Of a stretch of 37,064 nucleotides of DNA, positions 7,842 to 14,751 are shown one piece after another; position 1 is the stretch's first letter, and each line of letters begins with the position of its first letter. The translations under genes and the position numbers were made by a program. The notes below the pieces were generated by a model, which saw only the letters and a list, made by a program, of their open reading frames with translations, was not told the origin of the DNA and made no database searches. The stretch is from an uncultured Veillonella sp. (GTDB lineage Bacteria > Bacillota > Negativicutes > Veillonellales > Veillonellaceae): positions 1 through 37,064 of the forward strand of contig CAJZEE010000011.1 in assembly GCA_915066865.1 (NCBI GenBank). The letters are read 5' to 3'.

Positions 7842-10304
7842 CTATAATTGAGGTGCAATTTCTTCCATCAAGTAAGCTTCAATAACGTCGCCTTCCTTGA
7901 TGTCGCGGTATCCTTCTAAGGAGATACCACATTCAAAGGATGTTTTAACTTCCTTAACTTCATCTTTAAATCGACGTAAAGAATCAACCTTACCTTCAAA
8001 TACAACGATGCCGTCACGAATTAAACGAACTTCAGAGTCGTTAGTAATACGACCTTCTGTTACATAAGAGCCAGCTACAATAGCCTTTGGTGTGGAAATA
8101 ACCTGACGCACTTCTGCACGACCTACAACAACCTCTTTAAATTGAGGCGCCAACATACCGCGCATAGCAGATTCAACGTCATTGATAGCATCATAAATTA
8201 CACGATATGTACGCAAGTCAACCTTTTCTTGTTCCGCTGCACGTCGAACATTAGCATCAGGGCGTACATTAAAGCCCATTACAATCGCATTAGATGCAGA
8301 TGCCAACATGATATCCGATTCATTAATGGCACCTACTGCAGCATGAACAATAACAATACGAACCTCAGGGTTTTTGATGCCTTCTAAAGATTGACGCAAT
8401 GCTTCTACAGAACCTTGAACATCGGCTTTGATTATAATATTAAGATCCTTCAACTCGCCTTGTTGGATTTGGTTGAAAATATCATCTAATGTAACTTTAT
8501 GTGTAGCTTGCAATTCTTGAACCCGTTGCTTAGCAATACGTTTTTCAGCAATTGCACGTGCTTCGTTGTCATCCATACCATTTATAATTTCACCGGCTTG
8601 TGGAACTTCGGAGAAGCCCAAAATCTCTACCGGCATAGACGGACGAGCAATTTTTACTTTTTCACCGCGCTCATTTGTCATGGCACGTACTTTACCGTAT
8701 GCAGTACCAGCAAGTACTGTATCACCTACACGAAGAGAACCTTTTTGTACCAAGACAGTACATACAGCACCACGACCTTTATCAAGTTGAGCCTCGATAA
8801 CTACGCCATATGCCTTACGGTTAGGGTTCGCTTTCAATTCCATAACCTCTGCTACGAGCAAGATATTTTCAAGTAAGTCATCAATACCTTGCTTTTGTTT
8901 AGCAGATACTGGGACCATGATGACATCGCCGCCCCATTCTTCTGGTAAAAGTCCATGTTCAGACAATTGTTGTTTAACATGGTCTGGGTTAGCACCTGGT
9001 TTATCCATTTTGTTGATAGCTACAATAATAGGTACATCTGCAGACTTCGCATGGTTAATGGCCTCGATAGTTTGTGGCATTACTCCATCGTCAGCAGCTA
9101 CTACGAGAACTGCGATATCTGTAGATTTTGCACCACGTAAACGCATAGCAGTAAACGCTTCATGACCAGGTGTGTCAAGGAATGTGATTTTATTATCCTT
9201 GTAGCGAACTTGGTACGCACCGATATGTTGAGTGATACCACCAGCTTCGCCAGCTGTTACATTAGTTTGACGAATTACGTCCAACAAGGATGTTTTACCA
9301 TGGTCAACATGACCCATAATAGTTACTACAGGAGGACGTGGTTTTAACGTTTCTGGTGCATCTTCAATTTCGATAACATCTGTAGGATCTTCTTCTGGTT
9401 CTACTTCAGTTACAGTTACACCGAACTCTTCAGCTACAATAGTAGCTGTATCTACATCAACCTCTTGGTTAATGCTGGCCATAACACCTAAAAGCATCAA
9501 TTTCTTGATGATTTCAGATACTTCACGACCCATTTTTTCAGCTAATTCTTTAACAGTTAAAGGACCGCTCAATTCAATTTCTGTAGCAATTGCTGCTTCA
9601 GCTTTACGTTCAGCTTCTGCTTTTTGATGTAAGTACTGCTCGTTACGATGTTTTACGCGATTCTTCTTTTTTTGCATAGATGTAGATAACAAGGATTGAG
9701 GTCGGTTATTGCCACCTTTTTTATTTTTCTTGTTACGGCGATCATTATTAGAATTGCGGTTATCGTTATTGCGGTTGTCGTTATTACGATTATCGTTGTT
9801 GCGATTATCATTATTACGCACATCATTAGAACGAACGTTATTACGGTTATCATTATTGCGGGTATTATTAGGGCGATTGTTAGCGCGGTCTCCACCATGT
9901 TGGTTACCATCGGATTTGCGTGTAGGCTCAGAGATTTGTACATGACGTACATTGCCTTTTTTATGGTCCTTTTGTTTAGATTGATCGTCTTGTTTTTGAC
10001 CAGATTGTTTATGTTTATCTTTTTTCTGTTCGTTAGAACGATTTGGATGTTGTTTATGTGACGCAACTTCTTGTTTATGAGCTGCAGGAGCAGACTTTTG
10101 TTCTACCTTTTTTTCTATTTTTTGTACTACTTTAGGAGCTTCAGATTTTTTACCTAATTGTTTTTTTACAATTTCGTAACCTGAATCATCTACAGAATTA
10201 ACTGCTTTCGTAACATTGATATTATTTTGTTGCAAGATAGAAATGACCTGCTTACTTTCTACGCCGAACTCTTTGGCGATTTCATGAACGCGCTTTTTGG
10301 ACAT
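7842..10304 (-). CDS. infB: Translation initiation factor IF-2
   Basis: An 820-residue IF-2. It has an N-terminal IF2_N helix bundle (about 1-50), a long basic and Asn-rich linker (about 50-215), a second IF2_N segment (about 245-295), then the GTPase domain with GHVDHGKTS (about 329-337), DTPGHEA and NKMDKPGANP. Beta-barrel and C-terminal fMet-tRNA-binding domains follow. It delivers initiator tRNA to the 30S subunit. The linker contains a tandem (RNNDN)n array absent from most IF-2 proteins. An AAGGGGG site 7 bases before the ATG supports the start. The gene lies between ylxQ and rbfA in the classic order. Confidence 0.98.
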   Translation of the reverse strand: MSKKRVHEIAKEFGVESKQVISILQQNNINVTKAVNSVDDSGYEIVKKQLGKKSEAPKVVQKIEKKVEQKSAPAAHKQEVASHKQHPNRSNEQKKDKHKQSGQKQDDQSKQKDHKKGNVRHVQISEPTRKSDGNQHGGDRANNRPNNTRNNDNRNNVRSNDVRNNDNRNNDNRNNDNRNNDNRNSNNDRRNKKNKKGGNNRPQSLLSTSMQKKKNRVKHRNEQYLHQKAEAERKAEAAIATEIELSGPLTVKELAEKMGREVSEIIKKLMLLGVMASINQEVDVDTATIVAEEFGVTVTEVEPEEDPTDVIEIEDAPETLKPRPPVVTIMGHVDHGKTSLLDVIRQTNVTAGEAGGITQHIGAYQVRYKDNKITFLDTPGHEAFTAMRLRGAKSTDIAVLVVAADDGVMPQTIEAINHAKSADVPIIVAINKMDKPGANPDHVKQQLSEHGLLPEEWGGDVIMVPVSAKQKQGIDDLLENILLVAEVMELKANPNRKAYGVVIEAQLDKGRGAVCTVLVQKGSLRVGDTVLAGTAYGKVRAMTNERGEKVKIARPSMPVEILGFSEVPQAGEIINGMDDNEARAIAEKRIAKQRVQELQATHKVTLDDIFNQIQQGELKDLNIIIKADVQGSVEALRQSLEGIKNPEVRIVIVHAAVGAINESDIMLASASNAIVMGFNVRPDANVRRAAEQEKVDLRTYRVIYDAINDVESAMRGMLAPQFKEVVVGRAEVRQVISTPKAIVAGSYVTEGRITNDSEVRLIRDGIVVFEGKVDSLRRFKDEVKEVKTSFECGISLEGYRDIKEGDVIEAYLMEEIAPQL
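9750..9885 (-). repeat. Asn/Arg/Asp tandem repeat in the IF-2 linker
   Basis: A 15-base period (plus strand of the form CGNTTATCGTTATTG with variants) encodes repeated RNNDN units in the IF-2 linker. Copies differ mainly at third codon positions. Such arrays can vary in copy number between strains; this is inference. Confidence 0.75.
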
Positions 10305-10319
10305 CTACATACCCCCTTA

Positions 10320-10625
10320 TTATCGATCAATCTCTTTAAGTAATGCCTTTGCAAATCCATCATCTAGTACGGCAACTACTACCCTAACTTCCTTACCAAT
10401 GGCCGTTCCTAAAGCCTCTTTATTGGCAATACTATGAAGTGGAATGTGATGGGTTTCTGCTAATTGAGTATATTTTTTTTCATTGTTGGCTGCACAGTCA
10501 CCAGCGAGAAGTACTAACTTTGGTTCCTTTCTTTTTATAGCTTTTTCTACAATGAAGTCACCAGAAATAACTTGTCCTGCTCGTTGTGCTAGACCTAAGA
10601 GATTCAAAATTTTATCTTCATTCAT
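10320..10625 (-). CDS. ylxQ: L7Ae/YlxQ-family RNA-binding protein
   Basis: A 101-residue single-domain protein of the L7Ae/L30e/S12e fold. The start LNLLGLAQRAGQVISGD and the AIKRKEPKLVLLAGDCAANN block are typical of bacterial YlxQ. Family members bind kink-turn-like RNA and associate with the ribosome. The gene sits between ylxR and infB, its near-universal Firmicutes position. The Shine-Dalgarno match is weak, so translation may depend on coupling from ylxR, which ends 12 bases upstream. Confidence 0.93.
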   Translation of the reverse strand: MNEDKILNLLGLAQRAGQVISGDFIVEKAIKRKEPKLVLLAGDCAANNEKKYTQLAETHHIPLHSIANKEALGTAIGKEVRVVVAVLDDGFAKALLKEIDR

Positions 10626-10637
10626 GTATATCAGTGA

Positions 10638-10907
10638 TTACTCATTCTCTTGTAAATCACGTTGTAATGCTTCGTATATCTCTTTAGATACACTATGTTT
10701 TAATGATCGTTCTAATCGTTTTGCCTTATAAGCCTGCTCAAAACATGACATAGACTCACATAAATAAGCTCCACGTCCTGGTGCTTTACCGCTGCGATCA
10801 ATAGTGATATTGCCGTCTGGACTCAAGGCTACGCGAATCAACTCTCGTTTTGCCTTAGGTTCACCACATCCTACGCAAGTACGCATAGGTTGGGATTTTG
10901 GTTTCAT
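10638..10907 (-). CDS. rnpM: YlxR/RnpM family RNA-binding protein
   Basis: An 89-residue protein with the YlxR hallmarks: RTCVGCGEPKAKRELIR near the N-terminus, then GRGAYLC and a second cysteine (CF). B. subtilis YlxR (RnpM) binds the RNase P RNA and modulates its activity, and has been linked to control of gene expression. It lies 2 bases after nusA, the conserved position. The paired cysteines may bind metal; that is inference. Confidence 0.95.
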   Translation of the reverse strand: MKPKSQPMRTCVGCGEPKAKRELIRVALSPDGNITIDRSGKAPGRGAYLCESMSCFEQAYKAKRLERSLKHSVSKEIYEALQRDLQENE

Positions 10908-10909
10908 GA

Positions 10910-11986
10910 CTATTCACCATCCTCAGCATTGCCAAAACCTGTGAAAGGTTCTTCAGCAGCTTGAGTTTCGCTTTTAATATCAATTTTCCAGTTAGTCAAC
11001 TTAGCAGCTAAACGAGCATTTTGACCAGCCTTACCAATAGCTAAAGATAATTGATAATCAGGTACTACTACATAAGAAGCTTTTTCTTCTTCGCTTACAT
11101 CTACAGATACAACCTTCGCAGGACTCAGGGAGTTAGCAATATAAATTGCTGGATCTTCATCCCATTTAACAATGTCAATTTTTTCATCGTGTAATTCATC
11201 AACAATATGTTGTACACGTTGTCCTTTAGGACCTACGCAAGCACCTACAGGGTCAACATTTTCATCTCGACTATATACAGCGATTTTAGAACGCATCCCC
11301 GGCTCACGAGCTACAGACTTAAGCTCTACTACGCCTTCAAAGATTTCTGGAACCTCTAATTCAAATAGACGTTTTAATAGACCTGGATGTGTACGAGAAA
11401 TCATAATTTGAGGGCCTTTCGTAGTTTTCTTAACCTCTACGATATAGCATTTAATACGATCCCCTTCACGGTATGTTTCAGTAGCAATTTGCTCTGTTGG
11501 AGGTAAAATTGCTTCTGTTTTACCAAGGTCGATAAACACATTTTTACCTTCGACACGTGTAATAACACCAGTGATGATATCACCTTCACGACTGTAGTAT
11601 TCCTCATATACTACACTGCGCTCAGCCTCTTTTAAACGTTGAATAAGCATTTGTTTTGCAGTATGGGCAGCACTACGACCAAAGTTAGCAGGAGTTACAT
11701 CGACTTCTACTACATCACCAATCTCAAAACGCTTATCTTTTTTGCGAGCATCTAACAAGCTAATTTCGGTTTCAGGCAATTCAACAGTTTCCACAACTTG
11801 TTTTTTTGCCATTACTTTATAAACACCTGTTTCGCGGTCAATCACAACGTACGCATCTGGATTAGATGTTGGTTCTTTGCGATATGCTTGCAGTAATGCA
11901 GCCTCTAAGGATTCAAAAATAACCTCAGGAGCAAAACCTTTTTGTTTTGTAAGCACCATTACCGCTTGAATTAATTCTTGACTCAC
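10910..11986 (-). CDS. nusA: Transcription termination/antitermination factor NusA
   Basis: A 358-residue NusA with the N-terminal RNA polymerase-binding domain (about 1-130), an S1 domain (about 135-200, GDIITGVITRVEGKNVFIDLG), and two KH domains (GACVGPKGQRVQ and LAIGKAGQNARLAAKLT). It lacks the C-terminal acidic repeats of E. coli NusA, as is normal in Firmicutes-type proteins. The start is GTG (11984-11986), with GGAGG 7 bases upstream. NusA acts on transcription pausing, termination and antitermination. It may regulate its own operon through the leader hairpin at 12542-12567; this is inference. Confidence 0.97.
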   Translation of the reverse strand: MSQELIQAVMVLTKQKGFAPEVIFESLEAALLQAYRKEPTSNPDAYVVIDRETGVYKVMAKKQVVETVELPETEISLLDARKKDKRFEIGDVVEVDVTPANFGRSAAHTAKQMLIQRLKEAERSVVYEEYYSREGDIITGVITRVEGKNVFIDLGKTEAILPPTEQIATETYREGDRIKCYIVEVKKTTKGPQIMISRTHPGLLKRLFELEVPEIFEGVVELKSVAREPGMRSKIAVYSRDENVDPVGACVGPKGQRVQHIVDELHDEKIDIVKWDEDPAIYIANSLSPAKVVSVDVSEEEKASYVVVPDYQLSLAIGKAGQNARLAAKLTNWKIDIKSETQAAEEPFTGFGNAEDGE

Positions 11987-12003
11987 TCGTATGCCTCCAT
12001 ATA

Positions 12004-12462
12004 TTAAAAATCGAGATGTAATCGAATTTGTGCAATAGCAGAACGTTCAAATGTTATGCTTTCACCATTAATAGTAAAGTCGATAGATGTGTCCGTAAAA
12101 CCTTGTAATGCACCAGTAAATTGTTTACTGCCATTAACAGGCTTAAACAACTGAATATCTACATCACGGCCATTATACCGAACTAAATCCTTATCTTTCT
12201 TTAGAACTCGATCAAGGCCAGGAGAAGATACCTCCAATAAATAATTTTCCGTAATTGGATCCTTTTCATCGAGGACAGCACTTAATTTTTCGCTCACCAA
12301 CTGACAGTCATCCAAATCTACACCACCTGGTTTATCAAGGTAGACACGTAAATACCAATCCCGTTCACGTACATAGTCTACATCGACGAGTTCCATATCG
12401 GTGCCGGCTATAATACCTTCAACTACAGAGGATACAAACTCCTCCACTGCTTCTCTTTTCAT
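12004..12462 (-). CDS. rimP: Ribosome maturation factor RimP
   Basis: A RimP of about 152 residues with the signature GxDMELVDVDYVRERDWYLR, then DDCQLVSEKLSAVLDEKDPI, YLLEVSSPGLDR and a C-terminal SH3-like domain. It assists 30S subunit assembly. Two in-frame ATG codons are possible (12466-12468 and 12460-12462). The AAGGAGG site lies only 2 bases from the first but 8 from the second, so the second is chosen. It is the first gene of the operon, 17 bases before nusA. Confidence 0.94.
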   Translation of the reverse strand: MKREAVEEFVSSVVEGIIAGTDMELVDVDYVRERDWYLRVYLDKPGGVDLDDCQLVSEKLSAVLDEKDPITENYLLEVSSPGLDRVLKKDKDLVRYNGRDVDIQLFKPVNGSKQFTGALQGFTDTSIDFTINGESITFERSAIAQIRLHLDF

Positions 12463-12541
12463 AGCCATCGCCTCCTTACTTACTACATCTTGTATATATC
12501 TCTTGATTCTAAATACTCTAAAATTGAGCTAATCATAAATG

Positions 12542-12567
12542 AAAGAGTGGACATAAGCCCACTCTTT
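12542..12567 (-). promoter_or_regulatory. Leader hairpin of the rimP-nusA operon (possible attenuator)
   Basis: AAAGAGTGG (12542-12550) and CCACTCTTT (12559-12567) form a perfect 9-base stem with an 8-base loop. On the minus strand it is followed by TTTCATTTAT, a weak T-rich tract. It lies downstream of the candidate promoter at 12594-12622 and about 75 bases before rimP, so it would be transcribed as leader RNA. It could also serve as the terminator of the upstream lytic transglycosylase unit. Confidence 0.55.
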
Positions 12568-12593
12568 TAAAAGATTATATAAAAGTCATATAT

Positions 12594-12622
12594 AGTATAT
12601 CACATTTGCTGTGTATATACAA
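12594..12622 (-). promoter_or_regulatory. Candidate promoter of the rimP-nusA-infB operon
   Basis: On the minus strand TTGTAT (12617-12622) is separated by 17 bases from TATACT (12594-12599), with an extended TGA directly before the -10. The implied leader to the rimP start is about 120 bases. Confidence 0.6.
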
Positions 12623-12724
12623 ATTCTACGCTTTTGAATGGGCATTAAAGAAACCAATCCCACATAAGTCATTCTATAAAAACAAAAAATGACAAAAAAT
12701 AGCATAGTTAAATCTATCCAAACT

Positions 12725-13420
12725 TTAATCAATGCGCTCATTCAAGCCTTTTAGTATAGCACCTAAATGCTCACGCAATAGCACTGCTAAATCATCTAGA
12801 TTTTTTGCATCTAAATGATGGTCGATTTCTGGATAGCTTTTATAGCGAAGTTCCGCAAAGTATTCATCACGCAATTCATTATAATACAATAGTAAGCCTG
12901 TACACTCATCCATCTTGCGGTATTCGCCGATGATAAAAGACCCATTAATCATGCGAATCGCATGGGCTGGATCAATATCACGTACAAAGCCTTCTAACTC
13001 CTCAGGCATAACTTGTGAAAAGTCCCATGAAGGAATCCCTCGGCGGCGATATGTAAAAGTAAAATTATTATAAGGTTCAATAAACATATTTGTAAGCCCT
13101 TTTACACATCGTTCTTGTAGCCCTGTCCAAAAAGACTCTGAATCGGCTCGCACAAAAGAAATGTCCACAAAGGAAAATAGTGGCATTTCTATATGTACTG
13201 TATAGTCCTCTACCTCTTTATCATATAAGGCAGACCAACGCCACCCCAATTCATTTTGATAGTGGAAAATAGGCACCTTTAATACGTCTTCACCAGCACT
13301 AATACGATTAGCTAATATTGTATAGTCACTTTCAGTAGATGTAACTAACGTAAAGCCGTCAACAGTTTGAGGTAACCAAGAATAGTCTAAGGCTTTACAA
13401 GCTTCAATAATTGTTTCCAT
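12725..13420 (-). CDS. Unrecognised conserved-looking cytosolic protein
   Basis: I do not recognise this family. The ATG at 13418-13420 gives 231 residues and has GAGG 6 bases upstream. A second in-frame ATG at 13430-13432 would add four residues but has a poorer site. There is no signal peptide or membrane segment. The protein is rich in aromatic and acidic residues, with a central basic YRRRGIP motif and a His-containing EIDHHLDA near the C-terminus. The gene overlaps the end of the lytic transglycosylase gene by 17 bases in another frame, so the two are almost certainly coupled. That suggests, but does not show, a related cell-wall or envelope role. Confidence 0.75.
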   Translation of the reverse strand: METIIEACKALDYSWLPQTVDGFTLVTSTESDYTILANRISAGEDVLKVPIFHYQNELGWRWSALYDKEVEDYTVHIEMPLFSFVDISFVRADSESFWTGLQERCVKGLTNMFIEPYNNFTFTYRRRGIPSWDFSQVMPEELEGFVRDIDPAHAIRMINGSFIIGEYRKMDECTGLLLYYNELRDEYFAELRYKSYPEIDHHLDAKNLDDLAVLLREHLGAILKGLNERID

Positions 13421-13958
13421 ATAATGCCTCATATCTTTCTTGATACTGTAAGACCGCCTTTACATAGCTACGGGTCTCAGGAAACGGAATCGTATCGACC
13501 ATTCCATTCCAGTTATTGTCACGAAGCCACGATTCCACATGACCACGACCAGCATTGTAAGCAGCTAATGCTAACACCTGATCACCATTAAATTCCTTTA
13601 ACAAGTGACCTAAATACCATGTACCTAGCTCAATATTTATAGTAGGCTCTTTAAGTTGACGATCTGTATAGTTACCATGCCCCACTTGCTGTGCCACCCA
13701 TCGTGCCGTATCTGGCATGAGTTGCATCAATCCAAGAGCCCCCGTTTCAGACTCCGCTGTGTTTTTATACTTGCTTTCTGCTAAGATAACACTAGCTACC
13801 AAAGATGGAGGTACCTGCTCTTTCTCAGCTGCAGCTATAACTTCCTCTTTATAGTTAAAGGGATACGCGATTTGACGCGCCAAATGGTCATCTAGATATG
13901 TAAAATAAAACCATCCTAGTACAACACAAGATAATGCCGTTGCCGTTGCACGTTTCAT
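13404..13958 (-). CDS. Short membrane-anchored lytic transglycosylase (SLT domain)
   Basis: A 184-residue protein. Residues 4-20 form a hydrophobic N-terminal segment after KR, consistent with an uncleaved signal anchor. The rest is one SLT domain: catalytic glutamate E61 in SVILAESKYK, GALGLMQLMPDTA (about 73-85) and the LALAAYNAGRGHV block. The enzyme would cleave peptidoglycan glycan strands with formation of 1,6-anhydromuramic acid. It is much smaller than Slt70 and close to minimal family members. An AAGGGGG site precedes the ATG, with the 14-base palindrome TTTCTATATAGAAA immediately upstream. The downstream unknown gene overlaps its 3' end. Confidence 0.92.
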   Translation of the reverse strand: MKRATATALSCVVLGWFYFTYLDDHLARQIAYPFNYKEEVIAAAEKEQVPPSLVASVILAESKYKNTAESETGALGLMQLMPDTARWVAQQVGHGNYTDRQLKEPTINIELGTWYLGHLLKEFNGDQVLALAAYNAGRGHVESWLRDNNWNGMVDTIPFPETRSYVKAVLQYQERYEALYGNNY

Positions 13959-13967
13959 ATATCCCCC

Positions 13968-13981
13968 TTTCTATATAGAAA
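13968..13981. repeat. Perfect 14-base palindrome before the lytic transglycosylase gene
   Basis: TTTCTATATAGAAA is its own reverse complement and abuts the ribosome binding site of the SLT gene. It could be an operator or an RNA hairpin affecting initiation. No matching site was noticed elsewhere in the window. Confidence 0.4.
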
Positions 13982-14052
13982 CTATACATAGTCACCAAGA
14001 TATAAAATATAACAAAATACTAGGTTAATATTATACGAAGTTTTATGGGCTT

Positions 14053-14061
14053 ATTATACCA
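14053..14061 (-). promoter_or_regulatory. Candidate extended -10 promoter of the lytic transglycosylase unit
   Basis: The minus strand reads TGGTATAAT, a perfect extended -10 element, in the 161-base gap between coaE and the SLT gene. No good -35 is visible. A second TATAAT occurs at 14030-14035. Confidence 0.45.
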
Positions 14062-14119
14062 TTTAATAGTAATTTTTATATACCAATTTTGACACATAAA
14101 ATGACTATCATTGAGGTTC

Positions 14120-14722
14120 TTATAAAACTGATTCGATGCGCTCATCCCAAATGTTATCTAATTGTTCCCTTAAATTTAAAGGTGTACCATTATTGTCAAT
14201 AATTACATCCGCGTAAGACCGTTTATCCTCAAGACACATTTGACTATTAATACGAGCCAATGCCTCCTCCTCTGTCAATCCATTGCGGCTCATTAAGCGC
14301 TCAATTTGAGTCGACTCATTCACATATACGAGCCACACCTCGTCCATCATGGTATACCATTCTCCCTCGATAAGTAAAGGGATATCATATAGTAAAACTG
14401 GTGTATGTAGCTCCTCATAATGAGCTGTAAGTTCCATAATTCGATTTTGAATATGATCCTTTAAACAACCATTCAATTGTTGGCGCTTTTTTGCATTGTG
14501 AAAGACAATAGCTCCTAATGCTTCTCGGTTTAATGTCCCATCATCGCGCAATACATCGGTTCCAAATACATCTACAACTGCTTCTAAACCCTTTGTACCA
14601 GGTTCAACAACTTCACGAGCTACAATATCAGCATCGATACATGGTATACCTTTATCCTTAAAATATGTAAGAACTGTACTTTTGCCCGACGCGATGCCAC
14701 CAGTTAAGCCAATTTTAAACAT
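14120..14722 (-). CDS. coaE: Dephospho-CoA kinase
   Basis: A 200-residue protein of typical CoaE length. P-loop GGIASGKST (8-16), then DADIVAREVVEPGT and the LYDIPLLIE block are characteristic. It catalyses ATP-dependent phosphorylation of the 3'-hydroxyl of dephospho-CoA, the last step of CoA synthesis. It follows polA by about 28 bases and is probably co-transcribed with it, a pairing common in Firmicutes. Confidence 0.97.
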   Translation of the reverse strand: MFKIGLTGGIASGKSTVLTYFKDKGIPCIDADIVAREVVEPGTKGLEAVVDVFGTDVLRDDGTLNREALGAIVFHNAKKRQQLNGCLKDHIQNRIMELTAHYEELHTPVLLYDIPLLIEGEWYTMMDEVWLVYVNESTQIERLMSRNGLTEEEALARINSQMCLEDKRSYADVIIDNNGTPLNLREQLDNIWDERIESVL

Positions 14723-14751
14723 ATATACCTTCTATTAATTATAAATACATA

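Noticed and set aside
9653..10066. Long alternative reading frames over the IF-2 linker on both strands
   Set aside because: They arise from the low-complexity Asn/Arg repeat, lack ribosome sites and lie within the well-supported infB.
12668..12693. GTCATT/AATGAC stem as terminator of the lytic transglycosylase unit
   Set aside because: The stem is only six base pairs with a 14-base loop and no T run after it in the minus direction.
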